Positions 28,140-36,824 are shown, numbered from the stretch's first letter. The stretch is DNA of 64,000 bases from Dyadobacter sp. 50-39 (GCA_001898145.1 MKSR01000006.1:1-64000); one strand, 5' to 3'. Translations and numbers: made by a program. Notes: generated by a model from the letters alone, not told the origin.

Positions 28140-28257
28140 CTTGTGCTTGTGGTTACGACCAGAAGCGTCTCGTATTGCGCCTGGGCGATGTGGATCAGTG
28201 GATCGTTGATCATCGCAAGGGCGATGTCAATCCGTTGCTTTCGCTACCGGAAAGCTG
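28130..28257 (-). pseudogene. Fragment of an ABC transporter ATP-binding protein
   Basis: On the minus strand QLSGSE appears from 28257. After a one-base shift it continues KQRIDIALAMINDPLI, the signature-motif and Walker B approach region of LolD/MacB-type ATPases (compare LSGGEQQR and ARALINDP). The Walker B acidic residues and everything around them are missing. It is a short remnant only and could be chance resemblance. Confidence 0.4.
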
Positions 28258-28461
28258 ATTGGGTCTTTTTAAGTTAGTTGGTGTATGTCCAGCGAGCCAA
28301 GCTTCCCATATGCTCGATTTGAGCAGTCTACCAGCGCTGGGCATAAGCGCAGCGGATATCACATTGTGAAGGACGGAATTTGACTGCGCATAAGGACATA
28401 AGGAAAACCAGCCGCTTTTTTGGAATTTAAAATATCACATTCGCCCCAAAAACTGAACCCC

Positions 28462-29211
28462 TTATTGGGCCAGGTAACCACCGTCAACCGGATAGTATGA
28501 CCCATTCACAAAAGAAGCCTTCTCGCTACTCAGCCAAAGCACCAACTCGGCAACCTCTTCCGGCTCACCCATTCGTCCCACCGGGTGCTTGGCTATCAAC
28601 CAATCAAATGTCTGATTGTCTAAATCTTTCAACAACGGTGTTTTGATAAATGCAGGGCCTACTGCATTGGCACGAATTCCTCTGGCGCCATATTCCAGCG
28701 CAATGTTCTTGGTAAGTCCAAGCAAGCCGTGCTTAGCCGCGACATAAGCCGGACTATTTGCGAACCCAACACTGCCAAGGATGGAAGCCATGTTCACAAT
28801 CGCTCCCCCACCCGAACTAAGCATGGCCGGAATCTGATGGCGCACTCCGTAAAATACCCCTGACAGGTTCACCGCGATAACTTTATCCCAGGCATCTACC
28901 GGGTACATGCCAGTAGGTGCCATCGCTCCGCCAATCCCCGCATTGTTGCACGCGATGTGTACTGCACCATATTTGTCAATAGTGCTCCAAACAAGCGCCT
29001 GGTTATCCTCCGGTGAAGACACATCGCATTTGACAAAAAAACTATCTCCGCCTAGGTGAGTGATTTGTTGCACCGTATCCCGGCCAGAGTCCTCATCCAG
29101 ATCAGAAACGACCACTTTTGCACCGTGCCTCGCATAGACAAGCGCAACGCTACGCCCGATACCCGAGCCTGCCCCGGTAACGATGGCGACTTTATCCTGT
29201 AATATCTTCAT
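28462..29211 (-). CDS. SDR family oxidoreductase
   Basis: The 249-residue protein is a classical short-chain dehydrogenase: the cofactor motif TGAGSGIG, DLDEDSG for nucleotide choice, NNAG, and the catalytic Ser-Tyr-Lys with YVAAKHG. The C-terminal FVNGSYYPVDGGYLAQ is typical. The acidic residue after the second strand suggests NAD+ rather than NADP+. The substrate cannot be assigned; close families include glucose 1-dehydrogenases and 3-oxoacyl reductase-like proteins. It lies downstream of the 291-residue gene on the same strand, 38 bases away, and may be cotranscribed with it. Confidence 0.9.
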   Translation of the reverse strand: MKILQDKVAIVTGAGSGIGRSVALVYARHGAKVVVSDLDEDSGRDTVQQITHLGGDSFFVKCDVSSPEDNQALVWSTIDKYGAVHIACNNAGIGGAMAPTGMYPVDAWDKVIAVNLSGVFYGVRHQIPAMLSSGGGAIVNMASILGSVGFANSPAYVAAKHGLLGLTKNIALEYGARGIRANAVGPAFIKTPLLKDLDNQTFDWLIAKHPVGRMGEPEEVAELVLWLSSEKASFVNGSYYPVDGGYLAQ

Positions 29212-29249
29212 GTGTTTTTATGGATTGTTAAATACCTATGCTCAAATGG

Positions 29250-30125
29250 TCACAACGCCTGATTGAACCGGATTTCTGTGATTGCAAAACGCGCATATGG
29301 AAAATATCCTTCCGGCAATTCCCAAGCTGCTTCCAATACCATTGGTATCAGCACACCATCACGAAGCTGGTAGTCACTCACAGTAGTCACCCATTTCTGC
29401 CGTGGCCCATCGCCCAAATTTCTCATCGAGATCATGCGCTCTATTTCATGATTTTCATTGAAAGTGACCATGAAATTGATTTGGGTACCCTGATAACTAT
29501 ATTCGAGCCTGGCAGACCGCTCATCAATCGGGCACCATTTCAGGGCTGCAGAAGGCAGCAGATTGGTAGGAAAGCAAACGCTTTCCCCTAACCAGCGCAT
29601 CAGTTCCCCTCGGTTTAATTCAGGACCTTGGCTATCAACGAATTTTATAATAGAAAAAAGCGATACAATCAGACGGCCTTCGCCATTGATAAACATATCC
29701 CGGGCGGTAAAAGCGGCAGTTTTGCCCATCCATACAAAGCCGGGCCGGTCGGCCGTAAAATACTCTTTTCCAATTATTGGCCGCCAGTCCTTTTTCAGGT
29801 CGGTCTTAAAGAATCCCGTATGTGAGAGAACTACGTTGCTGATATAGGGCTGTCCGGATTTCAAAACCCGTCTAAAATACAGCTGAACGGGTTCGGGGAG
29901 CCCATCGAGCTGCCTATAATCGAATACTTTATGAGAAATTGGCGTCTCGTTCGCTATCAATCTTGCAACGTCGTCGTTGAATTGCCAATTGGATTTCACC
30001 TTACCCACGGAGATAAGCATCAAGAGTAAAATGCCTAAACCTAGTCCCCATTTTGCGAAAGCGGGAAATGTATACTTCAATATATTTGAAGCGCTTTGCT
30101 TGAAAACCGATCGATAAGTATTCAT
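29250..30125 (-). CDS. Hypothetical membrane-anchored protein (DUF6544-like)
   Basis: The 291-residue protein has one N-terminal membrane helix (about 27-45, GLGLGILLLMLISVG) followed by a soluble domain. Patterns such as LPEPVQLYFRRVL, QPYISNVVLSHTGFFKT, FVWMGK and NRGELMRWLGE recur in an uncharacterised family often placed in DUF6544/DUF6920, and such proteins commonly neighbour SDR genes. The soluble part probably faces the periplasm. No catalytic residues are known to me. It is the probable first gene of a two-gene unit with the SDR. Confidence 0.65.
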   Translation of the reverse strand: MNTYRSVFKQSASNILKYTFPAFAKWGLGLGILLLMLISVGKVKSNWQFNDDVARLIANETPISHKVFDYRQLDGLPEPVQLYFRRVLKSGQPYISNVVLSHTGFFKTDLKKDWRPIIGKEYFTADRPGFVWMGKTAAFTARDMFINGEGRLIVSLFSIIKFVDSQGPELNRGELMRWLGESVCFPTNLLPSAALKWCPIDERSARLEYSYQGTQINFMVTFNENHEIERMISMRNLGDGPRQKWVTTVSDYQLRDGVLIPMVLEAAWELPEGYFPYARFAITEIRFNQAL

Positions 30126-30274
30126 ATGCTTATATCTGAAATGTACCTTGCCAAAAAACCATCACATCTTTATTTCTGACCCGAGTGGCATCAAATAGTC
30201 AATTAAATAGCAGCTCAAATGTGGACACCAAGCCAAGCGGTTTTCAATCCTTTTACTAGCTCTTGATTCGCACC

Positions 30275-30613
30275 TTAGTCACGAAAAATCAGTGCAGCTG
30301 ACTTTGCCATTGCAAAATATAAGACGACGATAAGGACAAGCGCATTCACAAGGGTGCCAAACCTTGCTTGGTCCCATACTGAAACAATCATGAACTGCGA
30401 GAAAATCACAGACGCGATAGCGATCCACAGCCATTGTCCTTTGTCGAGCAAAAACAATATGCTCGTCATTAAAAAAAGAACAAAACAAACCAGCCATAAA
30501 ATGCTGGGCGTTTTGTCGGTCACTATTGGCCGGCCTGTATCAGGGCTTATAAAGCCTACCAGATGGATCAAACCGTGAAGCAGCAACAGGGCGAAAAGCA
30601 AGTAGCGTAGCAT
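30275..30613 (-). CDS. Small four-helix membrane protein
   Basis: I start at the ATG at 30613 (112 residues); a TTG at 30622 would add three. Four hydrophobic segments fill most of the chain (near 2-22, 33-52, 56-78 and 84-104), with short loops and the motif LHGLIHLVGF in the first helix. No named family is recognised. It has one of the two perfect ATGAC-N4-GTCAT boxes of the window upstream, with a good -7 box, so it is predicted to belong to the same regulon as the USP and alcohol dehydrogenase genes. Confidence 0.7.
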   Translation of the reverse strand: MLRYLLFALLLLHGLIHLVGFISPDTGRPIVTDKTPSILWLVCFVLFLMTSILFLLDKGQWLWIAIASVIFSQFMIVSVWDQARFGTLVNALVLIVVLYFAMAKSAALIFRD

Positions 30614-30635
30614 TTTTGTCAAGATAGTTACTCGA

Positions 30636-30679
30636 CAAAAGTGGCCGCTTTACAGGCGGAAAATTATGACAAGTGTCAT
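30636..30679 (-). promoter_or_regulatory. Candidate activator box and -7 element for the small membrane protein
   Basis: The dyad ATGACAAGTGTCAT (30666-30679) has two perfect half-sites. On the minus strand CACTTTTG (30643-30636) matches five of six defined -7 bases and ends 36.5 bases from the dyad centre, the same geometry as at 26359-26402. Confidence 0.65.
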
Positions 30680-31545
30680 ATTCAAAACTATTGATAATCA
30701 ACCAGCGGCCGTGCCACCACCAGGCATCGTTTCGACCTTTTCCTGAATTCCTTCAGCCGTTTCAAGATCGTTTCCATTGGTCTGCGAAATATGTTGGACG
30801 TCGGAAACCCGTTCAGGCACAGCCTTGGAAAAATAGATGTGGAACCGCCACATTTTCAGTAAGTCACCGAAGGTGACCTCATGGGCCGAGCACACCTTAT
30901 TCAGCGATTCAACAACCACTCAATTTGGTACTGGCAAATCAGTCACTTTTTTGAATAGAAAGTCCTGCGTACGATTCAAGTCACGACAGGATGCTCCCTA
31001 GCTTCTAACGGATATCCAGTCCTCGACAAATGTGCGACTTCGTATCGGCAGCATTGAGTTGCCTGAAAGCAAAGTGTGTTTTGAAAGCTTAGTTTATGGC
31101 AAATTCATTTTTATATACAGTGCATAAATTCTACAAGGAAAATATGGCTGCCGAAAGTATCATCCTTGCGGTATTAAAACGTGAGACGGTTTCTATTCAA
31201 CGTATATTTCCCCCTTCATCCATGGTCTCGACGGAAGCGGCCAGGTTTGGATGACAATAGGCGCTTGTAAAAATTCGAGATGATGATAATGATGGATTCA
31301 GAATCTATTGTAGTGACTTCATCCTCACAAGTATGCCTATCGGGCAATAGCCGAGCAGTCGGTGCATCAACAGCCCGAAGGTAACATTATGGTACATGTG
31401 AACCTCGAACAACAAATCCTCCATAGGATCCAGCTTCATTTAAGCCGGTTTAGATGCGGTATATTGCATACCTCATATAGTGACGAGCGTATTCAAATTT
31501 TTATCGAGCTATGATATAACTTTGCAAAACTTAATCGACAGGACC
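30680..31545. other. Degraded intergenic stretch
   Basis: No intact gene is seen in about 865 bases. A 73-codon minus frame from a GTG at 30919 to 30698 has no recognisable family. Short protein-like pieces occur in several frames around 31140-31400 without a family match. The sequence looks like decayed coding DNA ahead of the broken receiver gene. Confidence 0.45.
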
Positions 31546-31941
31546 ATGCCATGGAAGATCGCAATCATCGACGACGATGACGTCGTCCGATTCCTCTGTA
31601 ACAGGCTGATCGGGAAAATCAGTCCGCTCCACTAGGTCCAGATATACGAAAATGGCCTTGTCGCTTATGAGCATTTCAAAAAGTTTGCTCAGTATTCTAA
31701 TGCCCTTCCTGAGCTGATCATATTAGACATTAATATGCCTTCAATGAATGGATGGCAATTCTTAACAGCCCTTCGCTCACTTGACGTTCCTGGCTATGAT
31801 CCCACTATTTTCATAGTTAGCTCCACCTTGGATGAAGATGACTTTGAAACGGCCAAAGAGTTTACCGAGCTTACCGGATTCAAAACCAAGCCGATCACGC
31901 AGGCTCAATTGGCCGAGATGATTTCAGCGGCCGGGCACTGA
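31546..31941 (+). pseudogene. Single-domain response regulator with an internal stop
   Basis: Read from the ATG at 31546 the frame gives a CheY-like receiver of 131 codons: KIAIIDDDDVVRFLCNRL at the start, the phosphoacceptor in LIILDINMPSMNGW, and FKTKPIT with the conserved Lys near the end. A TAG at 31633-31635 interrupts codon 30. A single C-to-T change from CAG would explain it. The rest of the frame is intact, which suggests recent loss. Restart at the ATG at 31735 would lack the acidic pocket and be non-functional. Confidence 0.85.
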
Positions 31942-32407
31942 TGTAGCCTCAGTCTCCCTTCAAGTTGAAGCTCCTGATCTCGGAATCGTCACTTAACATA
32001 GTGTTCGTTATCAGAACAAAAGCGGATTTGCTTGGTTTTGTCCTATTCTAAAGATCTCTTGATCCACTGTAAATATCGAGATCTTCAGCATAAATCTCCT
32101 GCAGTGCAAAAACAATCACATACACAGGCAATCCCTCACTTCTGCCAATTCACTCGCACTTGCCCCAGATTTGCCATTCTCTATTTGATAGCCAAGAACA
32201 GCCTTTTTAATTCCCCTAATTCCGTCTCGCTTTACAAGTTATAACTAGTAGTCATAAATTCGACACTTCCAAACCCTCTGTAAATTTAGAGCTTCACAAA
32301 AAGCAACGCGCTACTTATCAGAAAATTACACTAATTACTCATAGAAACTTTCGCGCTTAGACGGGATATATTTATCTTCAACTTTGCGTAAACCCTAAAA
32401 CTGAATT
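31942..32407. other. AT-rich intergenic region at the left edge of the defence-like patch
   Basis: No gene or decayed gene is recognised. A 70-codon plus frame at 32032 has low-complexity composition and no family pattern. The promoter of the gene at 32408 should lie at its right end. Confidence 0.4.
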
Positions 32408-33127
32408 ATGAAGCGCTTTATTTCTGAGAACGGTGCAGGATTTGTTACAATCACACTTGTACTTTTCGCCTGTGCATCCCCTTTCATCTTTACTCAGTAT
32501 GGAGCAGAACGTTTCAATTACTCTGACACAGGACAGATCGGCGATACGATTGGTGGACTTACTGCACCTATAATAGGGGTTCTCAATGCAATACTATTAT
32601 ACTGGACCATAAGAACGCAAAGTCAGCAAATCCGTCAGGATCGGTTACGTTTTGATATTGATAAAAGGATTGATAGAGTTAAAGCTTCCATTAAGGGTCT
32701 CAAAATAGTAATTGATGAAATTATAGTTGTGCCAGACAATGAAATTAAAGGAAAACACAAGGGAATGAACTCCCTTGTAACGCTTTCAGGCCTAATAGGG
32801 CTTTCGCCAGCCTTCAACGACTATTTCAAAATAAACTTAACTGATTGGGCGACGTATCTGTCAGATATTGGAGATATAGTTTTAGACGCACAAAGAATAA
32901 TGAAAAATAATCTAGACCTTGATACTGATCAAATTGAGAAGGAAATTCTTTATCAGAATATAAAGCTTCAAATCTCTCCCCTACTAATGTTCTATACAAC
33001 TGTTGAACAGTTTACAAAAAAGTATCCAAATAATCCAGCAATTGTAACTTACAACTTCAATTCACTGACCCACTTTAAAAAACACATCGACGATATGGAG
33101 CAATTAAAGCCCATAAAATTACAATAG
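32408..33127 (+). CDS. Membrane protein resembling putative phage abortive-infection proteins
   Basis: The 239-residue protein has two N-terminal membrane helices (about 10-29 and 48-66) flanking the motif DTGQIGDTIGGLTAPIIG. A QSQQIRQ coiled segment and a helical cytosolic domain follow. The G-D-x2-G-G-x3-P pattern between two helices with a Q-rich follow-on is characteristic of the putative phage abortive-infection group (AbiC-like, Pfam putAbiC). The gene is strikingly AT-rich against its surroundings, implying horizontal transfer. It is followed after 24 bases by another two-helix membrane protein, suggesting a two-component system. Phage defence is inferred, not shown. Confidence 0.62.
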   Translation: MKRFISENGAGFVTITLVLFACASPFIFTQYGAERFNYSDTGQIGDTIGGLTAPIIGVLNAILLYWTIRTQSQQIRQDRLRFDIDKRIDRVKASIKGLKIVIDEIIVVPDNEIKGKHKGMNSLVTLSGLIGLSPAFNDYFKINLTDWATYLSDIGDIVLDAQRIMKNNLDLDTDQIEKEILYQNIKLQISPLLMFYTTVEQFTKKYPNNPAIVTYNFNSLTHFKKHIDDMEQLKPIKLQ

Positions 33128-33151
33128 TTGATATCTAATTAATCACAATAA

Positions 33152-34000
33152 ATGGCACATATTATGATAAAAATTTTAAATAAAGTCCCCCAAATATTAT
33201 ATGCGATTATAGTAATATTAATTTCGATTGCTCTAACACACTATTTAGAAGTGCATTTAATCTCAATAAAATGGATTACTGCTCAAGAGGGTGAAGCGCG
33301 TGTTGCTCTATATTCAAGCGTTTTAACAATTATAGGTATTTTTTACGGAGTCATACAACTACAATCGCAAAAGAAAGACAGTCTCCTTGCAAATGAATAT
33401 ATTAATCAGCCTGATTTTGCTTTTTTTGCTTTTGGAAATGGAAGTACGGTGCCACTATCAAGTTGTACTTCGCCAGGGTGTTGCTGTACTGGCAATCAAC
33501 CATGCTCTAATAATTGTATTGACGAGCACTGGTTTGTAATAAAGCAAATTGGGAACCTGCCTGCAACTGATATCAGTATCTCAATGTTTCATTCCAAGGA
33601 ACAACAAAATATTTGCTGTGATGATAAAATAAAAAAAATTGACACATTGATCAAGAATGACACATTTCAATATAAATTGCCGCCATACAGCTATGATGAA
33701 AATTTTTTAGACAGAACTAGTAACGGTTATTTTGTTGTCTTGATTTCATACAAATCACTGTATTCAAATTTAAGATATAAACGCGTATACCATCTGGCAT
33801 ATAGTCCTGGTAAAGATACTGTGATTGCTAATGGTCTATGGGGAAACAACATAAAATTTTTCTCCGTAAAGCTTTTCAAAATTACTGATTATAATTCGTT
33901 ACGATTTCGCGATATTATCATAGGTAATATGTTATTCTATCTATTCAAATTGAACATAAAAAGCACTTACACGGAGCGAGATTGGATAATGAAATATTGA
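33152..34000 (+). CDS. Two-helix membrane protein with a cysteine-rich insert
   Basis: The 282-residue protein has membrane helices near 13-30 and 50-66, then a QLQSQKKDSLLANEYI linker and a soluble domain. Residues about 104-123 hold eight cysteines (pattern C-x4-CCC-x5-C-x3-C-x-C type), which could bind a metal or cluster. The rest is beta-rich. No family is recognised. An in-frame ATG 12 bases downstream is an alternative start. The topology copies the preceding gene, base composition is equally AT-rich and spacing is 24 bases, so the two are probably cotranscribed and may act as one complex. Confidence 0.65.
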   Translation: MAHIMIKILNKVPQILYAIIVILISIALTHYLEVHLISIKWITAQEGEARVALYSSVLTIIGIFYGVIQLQSQKKDSLLANEYINQPDFAFFAFGNGSTVPLSSCTSPGCCCTGNQPCSNNCIDEHWFVIKQIGNLPATDISISMFHSKEQQNICCDDKIKKIDTLIKNDTFQYKLPPYSYDENFLDRTSNGYFVVLISYKSLYSNLRYKRVYHLAYSPGKDTVIANGLWGNNIKFFSVKLFKITDYNSLRFRDIIIGNMLFYLFKLNIKSTYTERDWIMKY

Positions 34001-34088
34001 TAATTTGAGTGTAAAATGCGTTAAAGCTGGAACCACATTCGGCCAGTCTTATGACTAGACAAAATTTTCCATAATATCTTGATGTGAA

Positions 34089-35258
34089 TTATAAGTCGAA
34101 GTTATCAACGCTAATGGCAGAATAATAGATCTTTTCGAACCATAAATTTTTAAGCGACTCCATATAATCAAAAAATAAAACAACACATTGACCACTGGAA
34201 TGTTTTGCTGAAGTGTATATAATTCCGTCAATCCGATTTTCTAAAAATTCGGATTTCTGAAAGAACTGGGTCATAAACTGTGTTGGTAAATATTCGACAT
34301 GCTGCTTTCCATCGCGAGATATCGGCTTGGAGAAATCCTTGGCGAATTGCCGAAGAAAATCTAAAATGAAGTACCTACTTCTATTTTTTTTATCAAATCT
34401 GCTTGGCAATGTGGGCATCCTTGTCAAATCGAGTAGATACAAATTGGAGTCCGGTCGAAAAACGGCCATGCTAACATATTCCGGGCCGTTCTCTTCGATA
34501 ATCTCCATTGCAGCAGTCTGTGGATCCAATGCACCGTAGAACATTGATACCCCAGACCTGCTCATTCTATTTGGCTGTGTTGGATTGGGTGAAGAAGCAA
34601 AATCCGACGCCTGCATAGGTCTAATTTGTTCCGAATGCGTCCTTCCACGGAAAATTTGACTCTTATCATTGAGAATTGTTATTAAATTAAGTGTTTCTAT
34701 TTCTTTTCTAAGATTTTCCAAGAAATGCCCAATAGTCACACTCTCTCCTTGATATTCATCGATAACCACGTTGTAAATGCCCTGTCCCAATTTTTCCTTG
34801 GCAACGTTGGTTAATGCCTGCCACGAATAAATAAGCATTTGGTCACCCTCACCATAATATCCACTTTCATCCGCCCAGATAGCCTCGGAATCAAACCATT
34901 CCCTCAAATCATCATCAAGTCTCCTAAGGTCGATATCTAACTCAAAAATATCGAAGAGAATGTCGTTAGTGTCGAAAGTACTAACGAGAAAACCACCTTC
35001 TCTACCGTTGTAAGAGGCAAAATTTGTTGGGTCGCTATAAAAGTATTGGACTGCCTCAATAAGAAATTCAGCTAATTGCCCTAAGTCCACCACTTTTGCT
35101 GTCCTTTGGCAATAGTCACACGTGCTCCAGAATCCATTTTCGGTTATGAATTTTTCAATAGCATAATCTGAAAAATGCTTTAGACACACTTGCCTGTCCG
35201 GCCCTGGGTCAATTCCATAAGGGTATTCTATCTCGCTCATAAATTCCAAATAAATCAA
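34089..35258 (-). CDS. HEPN/RES-type RES domain protein (NAD+-degrading toxin family)
   Basis: The 389-residue protein has an N-terminal part with a possible zinc ribbon (CLKH near 25 and CDYC near 48), an alpha-helical HEPN/RES N-terminal region, and a C-terminal RES domain from about 195. The RES domain shows FRGR with the family Arg, SMFYGALDPQTAAMEI with the family Tyr and Glu, and a later SSGQCVVLFF segment. RES toxins such as MbcT and Res destroy NAD+ by phosphorolysis or hydrolysis. No Xre/MbcA antitoxin gene is adjacent, so this long form may control itself or respond to infection. Confidence 0.78.
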   Translation of the reverse strand: MIYLEFMSEIEYPYGIDPGPDRQVCLKHFSDYAIEKFITENGFWSTCDYCQRTAKVVDLGQLAEFLIEAVQYFYSDPTNFASYNGREGGFLVSTFDTNDILFDIFELDIDLRRLDDDLREWFDSEAIWADESGYYGEGDQMLIYSWQALTNVAKEKLGQGIYNVVIDEYQGESVTIGHFLENLRKEIETLNLITILNDKSQIFRGRTHSEQIRPMQASDFASSPNPTQPNRMSRSGVSMFYGALDPQTAAMEIIEENGPEYVSMAVFRPDSNLYLLDLTRMPTLPSRFDKKNRSRYFILDFLRQFAKDFSKPISRDGKQHVEYLPTQFMTQFFQKSEFLENRIDGIIYTSAKHSSGQCVVLFFDYMESLKNLWFEKIYYSAISVDNFDL

Positions 35259-35299
35259 ATGTAAGGGTGAGAAGATTAATTTTGCCCATACTACCGTAT

Positions 35300-35911
35300 C
35301 TACATTCGTTGACTTTTTGAAATGCGAATCCAGCCTTCAATTTCGATGCCTTCGTATCGTAAATAATTGTATAAAGTTGCTTTACTTCCGATGTTTAATT
35401 GTTCACAAATCTGCTGAGTCGTGTATTTCCTACTTTGATAAAGAGTTGCTGCTAAGCTTGCTAGTTCCTTTGACTTTTTTGTCAATCCTTTGGGCCTCCC
35501 TCCTACCCTGCCTCTTGCACGGGCTGCTTCCATTCCCGCCAAAGTTCTCTCCATCAAAATTTCGCGTTCATTTTCTGCAAAGACAGAGCTAAGCATGTAC
35601 CATAGTCGACCCATTTTAGTTGAAGTATCTATGCCCTCAGAAATACTGCGAAAGTCGACACCCATCTCCTTCCATTCCACCATCAGTTTGATCAGCTCAT
35701 AGGTGGCCCTGCCAAGACGGTCGATTCGCCAGACGACGATGACATCTCCCGGTCTAAGCTCAGAAACCATCTTGGCATACTCGGGTCGCTCCTTTGATGC
35801 ACCAGAGACCTTTTCATGAAAAATCTTTTCGCACCCTGCCTTTCGGAGCGCGTCGAATTGCAAGTCCTGGTTCTGCTCATTCTTCGAAACCCGTATATAA
35901 CCAAAAATCAT
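35300..35911 (-). CDS. Serine recombinase (resolvase/invertase)
   Basis: The 203-residue protein begins FGYIRVSKNEQN, with the nucleophile Ser9, and contains VWRIDRLGR and ENEREILMERT, all catalytic-domain landmarks of small Tn3-type resolvases. A C-terminal helix-turn-helix (about 150-190, including CEQLNIGSKATLYNYL) follows. It would cut and rejoin DNA at a res or inversion site. No transposase lies nearby, so it is probably the surviving mobility gene of the AT-rich patch to its left. I did not identify its recombination sites. Confidence 0.9.
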   Translation of the reverse strand: MIFGYIRVSKNEQNQDLQFDALRKAGCEKIFHEKVSGASKERPEYAKMVSELRPGDVIVVWRIDRLGRATYELIKLMVEWKEMGVDFRSISEGIDTSTKMGRLWYMLSSVFAENEREILMERTLAGMEAARARGRVGGRPKGLTKKSKELASLAATLYQSRKYTTQQICEQLNIGSKATLYNYLRYEGIEIEGWIRISKSQRM

Positions 35912-36147
35912 TTCAAATTACATTTTAACCCCTATGGTCGCAATATACTGTAATTTGATTTGATGTACTACTAAAATGAACTACTTTCTGGCACTTTTGA
36001 GGATGAAAGCGTTCGTTTGGCAGGTAGCTCGAAGAGTACAGAAATACGACCGGATAAATTAGCGTAGTAGTATCATAGACATAATCTATCATCGGGAATC
36101 AGTCCTTAATATCATCGCTAACACAGCACTTATAGTTTTTGTGATGT

Positions 36148-36768
36148 TCAAATTAACACCCGAATGAACTGCTCATACGGTAGTGGCATGTCAAGCCACT
36201 TAAAGCTATCCGTAAAGGCCAGTATGATAATAAATGAAGCAACGATGCCGATAACTGCAATCCCGACGGCAGTTCCCTTTGATCCAGTCTTCAAATAATG
36301 AATAGCCGAAACGTGCAAACTGATTGAGGCTACGGCCAGAAAATAGTAGGGTATAAAAATAAAAGTTGCAGGATAGTAGTTAAGCCCAGCCGCTGCAAAA
36401 TAGAAATTGGTATCCAGGTGCTCGATGTACCGCCCGGAAAGAACTGCACCAATGTGGGCAATAAGGAAAAACGAAAGGTAAAGGCCGGAATATACCTGGA
36501 TCTTCTCGGCAATGGTCTGGGCATCCCGTTTGTAGATCAGTCTGATGCCCGTAACGATCTGGAACAAAACGACCAGCAGTAGAAGTGTTTCCACGACCGG
36601 ATGTCTGTAAACGAGCCGGAACTGGTCCATGATCTGGATATGTTTTTCCGGCCCATCCAATGCAAAAAGGTGGTTTAGTAAGTGGAATGCTATAAAAACC
36701 GACAATGTAACACCGGATATGTAATGTAGGGATTTTACCAATCCCCTTCTATCGTTTTGAATATTCAT
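36148..36768 (-). CDS. Five-helix membrane protein, cytochrome-b558-like
   Basis: The ATG at 36768 is preferred (206 residues). Five hydrophobic helices are visible. Histidines lie in or near helices at SLHYISG, FHLLNH, YRHP, FLIAHIG and LHVSAIH, as in the haem-binding anchor subunits of succinate dehydrogenases. No sdhA or sdhB is adjacent, so it may be a stand-alone quinol-linked b-type cytochrome. It follows the terminator of the NmrA pair and probably has its own promoter. The assignment rests on topology and histidine placement only. Confidence 0.6.
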   Translation of the reverse strand: MNIQNDRRGLVKSLHYISGVTLSVFIAFHLLNHLFALDGPEKHIQIMDQFRLVYRHPVVETLLLLVVLFQIVTGIRLIYKRDAQTIAEKIQVYSGLYLSFFLIAHIGAVLSGRYIEHLDTNFYFAAAGLNYYPATFIFIPYYFLAVASISLHVSAIHYLKTGSKGTAVGIAVIGIVASFIIILAFTDSFKWLDMPLPYEQFIRVLI

Positions 36769-36795
36769 GGGATACGCAATCAAAGTTGTTCAAAA

Positions 36796-36824
36796 GCACG
36801 GTCGGTACTTGCTACCAACCGTGC
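36796..36824 (-). terminator. Intrinsic terminator of the NmrA gene pair
   Basis: Arms at 36796-36807 and 36813-36824 pair at 11 of 12 positions around a five-base loop. On the minus strand TTTTG follows directly. It lies 33 bases past the stop of the second NmrA-type gene. Confidence 0.75.

Noticed and set aside
9956-28257. Sequencing error as the cause of all frameshifts in the island
   Set aside because: Several breaks lie in homopolymers and could be errors, but in-frame stops, internal deletions and missing domains in the same genes, and intact genes of 3-4 kb nearby, argue for real decay in most cases. The CPBP frameshift remains undecided.
30698-30919. A 73-codon minus frame ending in a glycine-rich tail, first taken for a peptide precursor
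   Set aside because: It needs a GTG start, has no leader-type double-glycine context beside transport or modification genes, and matches no known precursor family.
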